Assembly (NCBI GenBank): GCA_948567375.1
Contig: OX419756.1
Location: forward strand, 73,360,333-73,424,332
Direction of reading: 5' to 3'
From: Lunularia cruciata
Lineage: Eukaryota; Streptophyta; Marchantiopsida; Lunulariales; Lunulariaceae
Length of the DNA stretch: 64,000 nucleotides
The notes under the pieces were generated by a model, which saw nothing but the letters and a program-made list of their open reading frames with translations, was not told the origin of the DNA and made no database searches. Made by a program: the position numbers and the translations under genes. This document shows positions 24,430-35,899 of this stretch, piece after piece. The number at the start of each line of letters is the position of its first letter. The stretch's first letter is position 1.

Positions 24430-24836
24430 AGTAAGTTAGGGCTAAAAAAGTAGCAAATAGGCCAAATTAACATAGAATATTCCAATAGTATCTAGAAAGC
24501 TTCTTGGGAAGCTTCCTAGCTTGCTTAGCTTACACCCCAAGTAAGTAGCTTCTAAAAGCTTCCAACTAGCTTAGCTTGCAAGCCAAGTAGGCGGCTTCTA
24601 GAAGGAAGCTTCTCGGTTAACTTCGCTTGCACTCCAAGAAAAAGGCTCAAGGAAACTTCTTGAGAGGCTTCTCAAGAGCCATGTATGCTCCTTATAAATA
24701 CCAAAACTGAAGATCATGCTAGGAATTCAAAGTGTACCAACATTCAAGTGTATCAACATTCAAGTGTACCAACATTCAAGTGTCCCAATGTGATATTCCA
24801 TTCTCCTATTTCTCTCCTCAATCGTGGTCTTTTAAA
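24430..24836 (-). mobile_element. T3-like LTR inserted in the G2 leader
   Basis: Absent from the aligned part of G1 (37560-37620). On the minus strand it starts with a decayed TGTAAAAGACC and shares about 240 bp with 20144-20365. It has a TATA-like GGTATTTATAAGG and three tandem copies of about 18 bp (ACTTGAATGTTGGTACAC type, near 24735-24785). The far border is approximate. Confidence 0.6.
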
Positions 24837-25264
24837 ATAACTACATTAAGAGGAAGAGCAACCTATAACTTGTCATCATAACATGCACTTTCACAATATG
24901 TAAGCAATCACTTCCTACCTCATTGGAGAGAAATATAGATAATCTAACAAATCATCACTCCAATCTCACTATTGAGAGCATGATAGAGCACCAACACTCT
25001 AAATATTAGTGCTTTCATACAAACACAGTGCAAAAATAAGAAGTATAAAATAGAGGGGTCCAATCACAAAAAATCTAAACAATAACACTCCATCTCACAA
25101 ATCAAAATTAAACTAACTTTATCACCATTTGATATTTGATATTTGATATAATAAGAGTATTTATCTACTCCTATGTTACCAAGAGCAATACAAATAAATG
25201 TCCTCTCCTAGCCAAAGCTACTTGAGTATATATGTATAAATCTCCCAGTCATTATGGAAACAAG

Positions 25265-25341
25265 TGAGGGTGGACTAATTGGCTAGGGTACACGTCTAAG
25301 AACCAAAAATTTGGAGTTCAAATCCTATTGTACATAATCTT
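25265..25341 (+). other. tRNA-like segment in G2 leader
   Basis: Counterpart of 38024-38097. It has an A-box-like GGACTAATTGGCTAGGG and a good B-box-like GAGTTCAAATCC. It lies antisense to the element. No convincing full cloverleaf, so it is not called as a tRNA gene. Confidence 0.5.
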
Positions 25342-26289
25342 GAAGGGGTGAGTGGATTTTACAAAACAACTATCAAAAACTCAAATAAGCTAGCTAGCTT
25401 CACACCAACAAGCTAGCTTGTTGGCCCTTCTAGGCCTTTGTAGCCTTTCTAACCCATAGTCCTATGCCTCCAAGCCTCTAAATGTTGAATTTTAGCCAAA
25501 TAAGATCTCTCTTCTTGCTAATTCAAACACTCTCTAAATCTAGCTTAATTTTACCAACTCAAGCACAAGGTAGGAGCAAACCTCTACCAAATTTGATTAA
25601 ACTTGGACAACCTCCAACTTTGGACAACCTTTGCTATAGTTGGTTGACTTCCAAATCTATTGCTAATTGTCAATCCAAATCCCTAATTTGAGGAGATGGG
25701 TTCTCAAATTTGCCTTCAAATTTTCAACTCAAAATCCTCAACTGCCAATTTGATCTCTTATTCTCAAATTGACCTCTTTGATCAACAAAACTGAACACCC
25801 ACTCCTCAATTTAACCTCAAATTCAACAAATTTTGGTAGTGCTTCCACATTGTTTGCCCCATTCCATACACAATCCATACAACTGAAACTTAATTCAAGT
25901 AATGATGATCACAAATACTAGCAACTTTACCAAGCTTGGAGATACCACCAACATCCTCAATTTCTACATCCAATTTTCCCTTGACTTCTTGACCATACTC
26001 AAGAACTTGGAGGCTTAACACGAGAGAAGTGAGCTCTTTAGAGCCTCACGTCAAAGGTATACCCATTTTCTTGACTTAGATCTATAGCTCTAATTGCATT
26101 ATTGATGGCTCTTTTGACAATGCAAATGGTGCAAGTGACAATAGGTCCAATAATGTAATTAATAGCCCTAACACAAAATCTAACCGCCACTAAGTAATTT
26201 CTAAGCAACTACTAATATAATTGTGACCACCAAGACTATCACCCCAACATCCAAGCAAATTAAATTAAAATTGCAAATGTCATGATAGT

Positions 26290-26690
26290 TTATATATAGA
26301 CCTTCAATTTGTTGATTTCATCTATGTAATTATGTATATTTACAACAAAATGCACAGAAAACACTTGATGTGACTACAATAGCACTATCTTGAGAGTTCA
26401 TGATGTTTTGCCTTCCAAAGTCCTCATGTTGGAAGGATGTAATGGTGTTTTTTTGGAAGGGTCATGTATGTAATTTTGCACCATGTCACCTCCTCAACAT
26501 TGATGGCACTATGGTCCTAAGCTTGATAGTTGTTTGTCCATGCTTGTGGTGTATATTATATGGCTCTTTTGGTGGAGTTGCTATTATATTGGTGTGTGAT
26601 AGTTATTTGAGAGGATGGCATATGGCATGTTTGACTCCTTCCTTCACGGTGGCTCTTCAAGTATACTGGCTATGTCTTAGATGTACTTGA
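26290..26690 (+). pseudogene. Gypsy G3: integrase C terminus with PHD-type finger
   Basis: A fragment of the same Gypsy family as G1, in opposite orientation, abutting the 5' LTR of G2. It covers the integrase C-terminal segment (NYVYLQQ near 26335), the APCHLLNIDGTM linker near 26480 and a PHD-like finger near 26535-26687. The second and fourth metal ligands are Tyr; the CD, RGWHMAC and CLRC positions are kept. The frame ends at TGA 26688-26690. One stop and a frameshift lie upstream. Confidence 0.8.
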
Positions 26691-26931
26691 TCTATAGCTA
26701 GTTTACTCTTTATGTGATATAGATTGAAAACAAATGACTAATGATGGAGGTCAATAGCACATGGTATCTTGATCTGTGTTCACCATAAGGTATATCACAT
26801 ACTTGGAGTTATAGCGACCTAATCTCTAGCTAGGGAGGCAATTATGGCACTCTAGAATTCATGTATGAGTTGTGCTTCTATAATGTATGATATTGACAAC
26901 AATGTATGTTGTATAGAAATGCATATATGCA

Positions 26932-27380
26932 TGATAATTGCTATGAAATTTGCAATGCCAAAGCTAGTTGCTTTGATGTTGGAGTGTTAGTCTTGGTAGT
27001 CACAATTATACCAATAATTGCTCAGACTACTTAATGACAGCCAGATTTTATAATAGTGCTACTAATCAAACCATTGGAGCTACCATTAGTTACACCATTA
27101 ATTACATTAATTATTTGCAATATTAGATGGACCATCAATGGCATTGTTAGGGTTGGAGTGCCAGGTCAAGTCCAAAAGGGTATGCCTCAAAGTGGAGCTC
27201 CAAAGAACTCACTTCTTTGATTTTGAGCCCATAAGCTCTTGGCTATGATAGATAGAGGTCAATAAGCATCACTTGGAATCTCTTAGCTAGAGTGTGCATG
27301 GCTTGATTGAGTAAGTGCACATTTTTTATAATATTGAGTTGAGTGATTGAGTTATGATCCGAGTTAAATGTGGGAATTGA
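26932..27380 (+). repeat. 3' LTR of Gypsy G3
   Basis: Aligns with the reverse complement of the G1 5' LTR (38791-39230), for instance over the CTCTTAGCTAGAGTG block near 27280. Between the polyprotein stop and this LTR are about 240 bp of non-coding DNA, also seen after the G1 stop. The right end is approximate. Confidence 0.7.
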
Positions 27381-29220
27381 ACTGATTGTTGTGGTACTTT
27401 GGAGTTCATGTATGAATTTTGTATGAGTTGTGCTTCTATTGTATGATGTTGTCAAAAATGTATGTTATGTAGCAGTATATACTATGTAGCAATGTGTATA
27501 TGATTGCTATACATGACACTACCAAGTATGATGCTCTCATTACATAATACAAGAATATTCTTCAAAAGCTAAGATTAACATGATGGAAAGGGATGAAAGT
27601 CCTTTATGAAGCAATTATTTCTAAGTCATCAAGATAGAATAGGTGTAATGGAAACCATTGATTCTCTAGCTGAATTATAGTTTCTCTACACAAATTTGTT
27701 CAAATATAAAAAGAAACTTAGGAAGAGGCAGCCAAAGCTCTCTGTTCAACATGAATCCAACTCTCACCTCCCTCTCTTTGTGTAGTCATAGAACTTAATT
27801 GGTGCAAATGCTTGTCTATCAAACAAAGTTCCTCAAGAGCAAGAAGGAGAATCACAATCACCATTGAGATTAGGAATAAGATGAAATTAAAGATTGGAAT
27901 CTACTAAATTCTATCAATCAATGCACCTTGCACATTTCATTATAAAACCCAAACTCATTGGCATGCTTATATAAAGTCCTATTCTTTGTCTTTTGTACCT
28001 GTGTAAGACTTGATTGATGCAAGCATTGCATGTCAAACAAAGTTCCAAATAGTTAACTTGAAAACTAATCCAAATAAAAGTAGAGACTTAATGCAATATG
28101 AGTTCCATGTACCCGGTGCAAGTAGTAGGTTAACATGTAACATTCTTATATGTTCTTATAGTTTGAGGTACTAAAGTTGCAGTTTGAGGCACTTTGTGTT
28201 ATCCACTAGAGCTTGATTGAATTCAATAAAGCAAAAAGCCACATAGAGGAATGCATGAGCAACCAAGTACCCTTCTTGGTTGTCCACGGAAGGTACCAAG
28301 GTGATATGACTCTTGGAACCTCAAAGCCTGACAAAATATGCCCTCCCTACCCCACAAACCAATGCCAAGGCTCAAAAGATTCCAAGGCTATTTTTATAAA
28401 TTTCAAATCATTTGGCATATGGTTACAATATATGCATTTGTCATGGGAATTTTTGCAAAATCCTCTAAATGTTATCATAAGTACTAATAAAATTAGAGTC
28501 ATTCTCATTATCTTCATATAGATAATTCAATTAACTGATAAATAATAATTTACTATATATATGTTTATATTTATCTACATGTAAAAATTTAATTATATTT
28601 AAACCATACAAAATTGAAAATTTAATCTATTTTTAAATCTATTCATTCTCTCTTATCCACTATATTTATTCTAATACATACCAAAATTGTCATAATTATT
28701 TATTTATTTTTATCATATTTGTTTTATATTTTCCTTCTTTGAGTACTTTAAAGTTTTAAAAAATATTATTTATGCTTATATATAATATTATGGATAAAAT
28801 AATTTATAAAAAAATTATAATGGTATAAATATTCTGAAATTAAAATTTTAAAAAATATAAAAAATGGTTAAATTAAATATAAAAATAAATGGTTACATTA
28901 AATCAAATTAAATCATTTAAATCCAATTTATTATTATGCAACTCAAGAATTTGTCTCTTTCATATATATAGATATACCAGCTAAGACATCTAAATTTCTT
29001 AATTGATATTTAGATGATATTTCTATTGATATATAATTGATGTTATTTAAGTGTCTTAATAAAATTATAAATCAAATAATAATATTTTTGCTGCAAAATT
29101 AGTAAATAAATATTAAACTATTGGATATTTTACAAAATCAATAAACATATCCAAATGTGTTAGCAACGAATATGCTTTAGATAGAATAAATTTAATGTGT
29201 GACTATTCTTAGTAGACTTT
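27380..29220. other. Unassigned, AT-rich from 28500
   Basis: The first 120 bp resemble the region between Gypsy polyprotein stop and 3' LTR (compare 26836-26935). After that nothing was recognised. 28500-29200 is extremely AT-rich and has no CpG to speak of. Confidence 0.5.
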
Positions 29221-29501
29221 GTTGTGCGTATATACATCGCTACACAATATACATCGCTACACAACATCTTACACTATAGAAGCACAATTCACACATAAGT
29301 CATACATAGACTCTAAAGTGCCACAATCGCCCTCTCCTTCTCTTGATTGGCGGTTAGGCCCTCTAACTCTAGATAGCCATCTACTCCAAGTATATGGTAT
29401 ATACTATGATGGGCAAAGATCAGAAGGCCGGGTGCTATATAGCCCCATCGTTAGTTGCCTATCTACAATCTATACCATATAAAGAATGAACTAGCTATAG
29501 G

Positions 29502-30144
29502 TCAAGTACATCTAGGACATAACCACTACCCCTGAGGAGCCACCATGAGGGGAGGATTCATACATGCCATATGTCATCCTCTCGAATAACTATCATGCAC
29601 TAGCATAGTAGCAGCTCCACCAAAAGAGCTACATAACGTACACCTAAAGCATGCACATACAAGTGCCAATCTTGGGTCCATAGTACCATCAATGTTTAGG
29701 AAGTGATAGGGTGCACAATTGCGCATATGATCCTTCCAAACAACACCATCACGTCCTTCTAACACAAGGACTCCACATGGCAAAACCTCATGCACTCTCA
29801 AGATAGTGTGGCCTATCAAAACATCAAGTGTCATTGGTGCCATCTGTTGTAGATATACATAGTCACCTGGATGAATCAACGGATTGAGGATCTATAACCT
29901 CCTCATCAAATGGTAGCATAGAGTAAGGTATCTCTATGCTAAGCAATCACCAAGTTCTCAAAGGCCTTCGGCATCACTTTGAAAGATCTCTACCCATTGA
30001 GAACATGCGCTCATCCATACATCTTGATCATCCAAGTCCAAAACTACCGTAGCATCTCAATGAATGGCTACAAGTAAATCTAGATCTCATCCATAGAGTA
30101 GAAAGTAAGGAGAGAAGGATGCTAAAGAGAATTGCCGACTGAAC
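29502..30144 (-). pseudogene. G1 integrase C terminus fused to PHD-type zinc finger
   Basis: Continues the integrase after the T2 insertion. Seen in order (minus): decayed linker, HPGDYVYLQQMAP (29873-29835), HTILRVHEVLPCGVLVLEGR, the NCAPYHFLNIDGTMDP linker, then a finger whose spacing is CxxC, 11 residues, CDxC-like with the two ligands replaced by His and Tyr, RG, a TGA where Trp is expected, HMAC, 14 positions including one TAG, CPRC and the stop. This is the PHD-finger pattern, a domain that usually reads histone H3 tails. It occupies the place where chromoviruses carry a chromodomain. Role in targeting integration is inference. Confidence 0.8.
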
Positions 30145-30821
30145 TGTGAGCCGGCCTGTCTCTCACTCAGGATGAACCTCTGATGGCTATTATGGTAGCG
30201 CACCATGGACTAAGAAGGCAAGGAACCCAACTCCATCATACTCCTCCAAGGCTAACACTCCAAGACTCAAGACATTGCTCACTAGAGAACTCAATGAGAG
30301 AGATAGTTGCAAATGAAAGGATGATGAGTACCTCCTCACCCCTTGTTTATATACTTGTGAAATAGTTAAGTACCAAAGTTACTAATTACTGGGGTAACTC
30401 AAAAAGTTAAGTTAAGTCAAAAAGTAGAAAGGAATCTCCATTCACATGTGCATATTCCCCTAAGCATGTGATCTTATCTTGACCCAACCACTAAGTCAAG
30501 GATTCCTTCACATGAGCGATCTTTGGACTATAGAAGAATCCAAAACAAAAAGGCTTGCGGGCCCAAGAGTTTTCAACTCTTTCCTCAAAGCCAAATACTT
30601 AGGAATAATACCAAGTCAACACACTAGAATCCAAAATAGTGGTGCTCATCTTTTCCACTTCCTCTAAAGTAAAGTCCCCTCTATCTTAGCTATGACTAAC
30701 TCTAGCTAATCATGACTAATGTAGAACCATCCTTTATCTCTATATAAATAATATATCTCAAGTACTTGTAATACCAAGCTAAATATCACAATACCACACA
30801 CATGCACTAATGGGTGTTACA
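30145..30821 (-). mobile_element. Solo LTR, family T2, copy B
   Basis: 677 bp, closely similar to 13184-13873, starting TGTAACACC at 30821 and ending CTCACA at 30145. It splits the G1 integrase at a conserved GYRFS-like motif. GAAC lies on both sides (30141-30144 and 30822-30825), a 4-bp candidate target duplication. Confidence 0.87.
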
Positions 30822-31430
30822 GAACCGGTAGCCCATGGCCAACCAAGGTAATTGGAGATCCTAATCTCCCAAGTGTCCTCTCTGCAAACCATACTTTTGC
30901 AATCCTCTCTTCAACATCTAAACCACTCTCTCTTCTAAGCCATCTTCCTCAAGGTGATCTTGGGATGTAGTACAATGATCAATCAAAGCCTTGGCACACA
31001 AGACCTGAAACTCCTCCAAGAACTCTATACCCTAATTAGTCAAAACCTCAGTTGGTGCACCAAAATGACTAAGAACTCGATCCAGGAATGAGTAAGTTGT
31101 CCCTTCACTAAACTTGTCAAGATGTGCCACCAACTCAATCCACTTGGAGAACTGCTCCACAATCACCAAAACATACCAATGATGTCTCACAGTCAGCGGT
31201 AAAGGTCTAGCAAAGTCTAAACTCTAGCGGTAACCCAATCCCATGATAGGTAATGGGTGTAATTGTGGCAAAGGAGCATTGAATGATGCTCTAACTTGGT
31301 CACAAACCACACATCTGGTAAAATAATTGTTGTGCCTTGGTCTGCATACCGTGCCACCAATAATGACTCTAGAGTAAGCTATATGCATGCTTTACTCCAA
31401 AATGTCTTAGCTCTTGATGAGCATGACGGA
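30822..31430 (-). pseudogene. G1 integrase, zinc-binding and core domains
   Basis: The HHCC zinc finger is intact: HQELRH ... CVVC (31415-31293, minus). The core follows with HHWYVLVIVEQFSKWIELVAH and FGAPTEVLTN. Stops occur in several places. The frame leads into the T2 insertion at LAMGYRF. Confidence 0.83.
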
Positions 31431-31849
31431 TCAATTGTGGTCTCTAAGATGGAAGTGGTACTACTCGCACTCTACCATCCTCCCATACACGCCAAAGGTG
31501 TCATCCCTCCAATTTGAATTGTCTGGCTCACTTAAGGATACAATCTCTCTCCTTGGCCCCAATTGTGCCACCCACAAGACCAGTGCAAAGATAGTCCATC
31601 AGTAAGATGTCATCATGAATGTCTCGCTAAACTGTACCAATATCTTCACTCTTTGGATATGTGACCTCAATAACTCCTCCTATATGCATTGAGAGAGATA
31701 ACACCAAAGCCTCAAAAAATGTATAAAGAAAGGCAGATGCATGCAAACCTAGAACTATCTCCTCATCTGTCTCACCATGCCAACGTGCTCCGGTCTGATC
31801 TTGCGGATGGGACATGGGTTTCTACTCAACCCATTTGTATCATGGTTCA

Positions 31850-32280
31850 CCACTTTGGGTTTGAATAATCGTGAAATCATACTCTTGTAAAATCAGAGCC
31901 CATCATGCAAGCTTCCCTGAAAGCTTGTTGGACTCCATCAACCACTTCAGCGGCTGATGATTAGTGATGAGAGTGAAAAGGTTACCAAATAGGTAACATC
32001 AAAAATGTGTTATTGCCCAAACTGCTACCAAGCACTCTCCCTCATATGAACTATACTTCACCTCCGGTGAATTGTTGGGATGACTAGCATAGGCCACCAC
32101 AAACTTCTTCCCCTCATCATCATGTTGGGTGAGCATTGCTCCAAGCCCCAACATACTCCAATTAGTATGAACTTGAAATGGTCGTCCTTTGATTGGTCTC
32201 CTCAAAATAGGAGCAGATGTCAACCTCTCCTTGAGCTCTACAAAAGCTCTCTCCTGCTCATCTCCCCAACACCACTCCTA
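31850..32280 (-). pseudogene. G1 RNase H
   Basis: The 32223-31999 frame has HTNWSMLGLGAMLTQ, VVAYASHPNNSPEVKYSSYE and ECLVAVWAITHF, the Ty3/Gypsy RNase H start; it continues with decayed TDHQPLKWL-like sequence near 31950. Confidence 0.85.
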
Positions 32281-32427
32281 TGTAAGCTTGGTCAGCTTTG
32301 TCAAGGCCTTGGCAATGGCACTAAATCCTCTAACATAGTGGCAGTAAAAGTTTGCCAACCCAAGGAATGCTTGCACTTTGCTCACATCCATGGGCCAAGG
32401 AATACGTGCAATATCTTCCACCTTGGT

Positions 32428-32965
32428 TTACTGAACACCAAGTCCTCCAGAGTAGATAGTGTGACCCAAATACTCAACTTGCTCATAGAAGAACCTACAA
32501 TTCCCAAGATGTAATTTGAGTCCATGAGATCTCAACCTCTCAAACACCTCCAACAATTGTCTCTCATGCTCTTCCACAATAGTGTTATAGACTAAAATGT
32601 CATCAATATAGTACCAAGCAAAATCCAATCTAGCTAGTATCCTATCCATGACCCTTTGGAACTCGGCAAGAGCATTCTTCAACCCAAACAATAAGAACCT
32701 CCACTGATATAACACATCTTTTCCGTGAGGATCAATAGCCAAGAATTTTGTCTTGGACTTGTCCTCCTCTTTGATTGGCAATTGATGATATCCTACTTGA
32801 AGATCCAAAATATTGAAGACCTTTGCATGCCCAATTGCATCAAAAATCTCCTCTTGTGTAAGCATGGCATACCGATCAGCCCTAATCTATTGGTTGATAG
32901 GACGGTAATTTTCACACATCCACCTATTTGTGTAGTTGCAATGCATATCCTTCTGGGTTGGCATC
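32428..32965 (-). pseudogene. G1 reverse transcriptase
   Basis: The 32865-32428 frame carries LDLQVGYHQLPIKEED, KTKFLAIDPHG, the FLLFGLKNALAEFQRVMD block, the catalytic YIDDILVY and the HGLKLHLGNCRFF/VEYLGH thumb. Sequence upstream to about 32965 extends the fingers. The catalytic box is intact, but the N-terminal part is interrupted. Confidence 0.9.
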
Positions 32966-35229
32966 ACTATAGCTAATACATACTCTTTATGTGAGATCTC
33001 CACCAAACCAACCTCAAAAATTTACTCCAACTTTGAATCAATGTCTTCTCCATGTCACTATAGCAATAAGGATGTCAAAAAACTGGTGTATTGCTGGTCA
33101 GCTCAATCCATATACTAGGTCCTTTTAGATCATCCAAACCCTTCATACTAAAGGCAAAATAACTTGTGTAGCTCCTCAAGAACCTCCAAACTCTCAGTCT
33201 TTCCTCTCCTATAAACTTGGGTCCAAGAGTTTTGGCTCCCAAGTATCCTCTATAACTATAGTAGGAGTGGAAGACGTGCTAACTGGTTGCTACACTGGCC
33301 CCTTGGGAGCAATAGTGTCATGCCCTCGACTACTAGAGGTCCCAATCTTTTTGTGAAAAAGCTCCCTCTGATCTGGCTGCAAGATCTATACGTCCTCTAG
33401 CTGCATCCCAAATAGACCAAGGATGTAATCCAAGTAGACCATGCTCACTTGGATTGACTCCAAGTAGACCACTCTCCCTAATAGCCACTAGATGCATCCC
33501 AATAATACCTTGTCCACTTGGTCCATTTCCCCCAGCATGTACCTAAATCATCTTGATAGGCACAAGGCTCACAAGTGTCAGAGTGGTGATGCCTATCAAG
33601 CACATCCCATGTTGCTCTGCCAAGCCAAGGCTCACAATCTAGGTCAAATAGTTCAAGTCCATAGCTTGACCTAACACCTGACGCTCGGATGCCTCTAACA
33701 CTACTAAAATAGAGGTAATACTAGTGCAAAAACCCATTACCCACTCTCTCTCATCAACATTGGGCTCCACCAACTGCTGTAACTATGAGTCACAAACCAA
33801 TCCAAGTCCTCCCTCTTGAAAAGCATGAGAGCTTGGGAAACTCATGAGTGTGGGAAATGTAGCTCTAGGCTGTCCAACTAGGTTCATTATTGCCATAGGT
33901 GACCTATCAGCCACTACCACCATCTGAGACTGATGCCCAACATCCAAGATGTCATGAACAAGGATGTGGTCAAGTCATTGAATCCCATCATAAGCACATT
34001 GTAAAACCTCCCTAGGTAAGAGGTTTGTCTACCAAAGACAAAGACGATGAGCTCGTGATCCTACTTTGGCTGCATCTAACAATACAACAAGTCCCATCCA
34101 AGAATGGATTTGATGTGTACTTGCCACCACTCGGATACAAGAATCACCCATCACAGGAATGTTCTCAAGAATGTAAGCTAGAGAAACAGATTGATGAACT
34201 TGGAGATGTTGTAGTATCCGTAACATCTCCCAAAACACACCAGAATAAGGATCTTGAAGACCCAAACCTTGGCCAACACGTGTATGTCCCTAACATGGCC
34301 ATCCAAAAATCACCAAGTGAATAGGCCTATGTCTTTCCAAGTCATGCGCCCATAGTAAGGAAATGTCTACTAGTAGGGCCTTTTGGTAACCTTTGACTAC
34401 TGACATCAATAATAACTCATGATATTGGTAGGCCAAGTGTGCCACATGATGTAGAGAGACTTGTCTAGCAGTCTCATCTCTCTCCACATAGAAGTAACAT
34501 TGTACTTGTATGCCTAGCTGTAATATTGCAGCTAGTCTGATGCTCATCCCATCGAACAACTCCAATAGACATACTCTCTCTACTAGATACTACCAAGAAA
34601 TGAATGTGGTATCCAGAGGTATCAAAGTAATCAACTATGGAGGCTCATCCTCACACTCATCTCCTGATGGTAAGAAGGCTCTACTCCAAGCCTATTGCAC
34701 CGACTGATCTGCATGCTATTGCAATGCCTCCTCTGAACTCCACAATGGAACATCCAAGGTGGATGGAACAATCCTACTTGTACTCCAAATTTGAGTGATC
34801 TCCTCTGGTACTTGAGTATCCTATGCATGGGCATTCCCCTCCAACAAGTCACCAGGCCAAGTAACTACACCACTAAAAGCTGAAACTGATGTTGCCATGG
34901 TCTTGGACTATAGTGAGCCAAGACTGCCACTACTAAAGCGTATTGGTAGGCAACATACCGGTCCCTCACTAGACTACCAACCTGGTCTATAGGAGGTTGT
35001 CTCCTCCCAATAGTCAATGTTGAAACCCATGGGGGTATAACATTGCTCCTCCAACTAGCACATCATATGACTCAGCTATTGTCGCAATAGCTTGAGCTCT
35101 CACCACCAAGCTATCAGTCGGATGATCAAGCTTAACCTAGATAACAAGCTCTCCACGTGTGATGTATTATGTTGAACCACCACCTAAAGATGTTTGGATC
35201 TAAAATGGATGCCTCTCTACATCGGTCTT

Positions 35230-35330
35230 TTGTAACTCCAGACCGACACTATAGCCTTCCCCAACATAAGGGGTTGTGCACCAAAGTCTAACAAGACTCT
35301 CTATGGTGTATAGACCTTCCCCAAAGGTCC
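35230..35330 (-). pseudogene. G1 aspartic protease remnant
   Basis: Minus-strand RVLLDFGAQPLMLGKA near 35310-35260 matches the retroviral-type aspartic protease start LLDSGA, with Ser changed to Phe. The rest is degraded. Confidence 0.6.
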
Positions 35331-35899
35331 CACCAAATGAAAAATCCCCCTTTGGTTATCCAATAGGACAACACTAGGTGTGACCTGCACTCTCTCAAAG
35401 GCCAATCTGGCTGGTAACTCCTCCAATGTAGCCGTTATTGTTTGCCATAAACCACTGGTTGTTGAACAGATCCAATGCTCCTCAACCAAGCCAACTCCAC
35501 TATCAACCACCTCTACTCTAGTAGTAGGAACCACATTATCCCTACTCTCACAAAGCGTGGCAACCAACCAAAAAATTGGGGTTGGGTCAATTCCTAATAT
35601 AAACATATCATTGGCTAAAAATAAAGGGCACCGCATAATCAACTAGGCCGCCCCTAACATCATACTAGACTCAATTTGTGTAGTAGCAGGTGGCTGACTA
35701 GCAGGTAGTATATCATGCACTCCATCACCACCTACCACACTTGCATTGGGATGTCTAAGAGCTATAGATCTTATCTGCAATGCCTCAGATAGCATGAAAG
35801 ATTGGGGAAGTCTGACCTGTCTCCCAACCTCTCTTCTTTGTGGGTCCAACTCCATTAATGCTCCTCTAGGCTCTGGAGCACATATTGCATTCCTAGTCA

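Larger units (their letters stand above)
20551..26287 (-). mobile_element. Ty3/Gypsy element G2, decayed
   Basis: Collinear with G1 over reverse transcriptase (about 21270-21800, minus), protease/gag region (22000-24300) and leader plus 5' LTR (24840-26287). It is much more degraded and CpG-poor than G1. The 3' end, including RNase H and integrase, is missing: the element begins abruptly next to LTR T3. T1 copy 2 and an inverted T3-like LTR are inserted in it, and the LTR has an internal deletion relative to G1. Confidence 0.8.

Noticed and set aside
24735-24785. Short regular repeats resembling a CRISPR array
   Set aside because: Three copies of about 18 bp in direct tandem, without spacers, inside a plant LTR.
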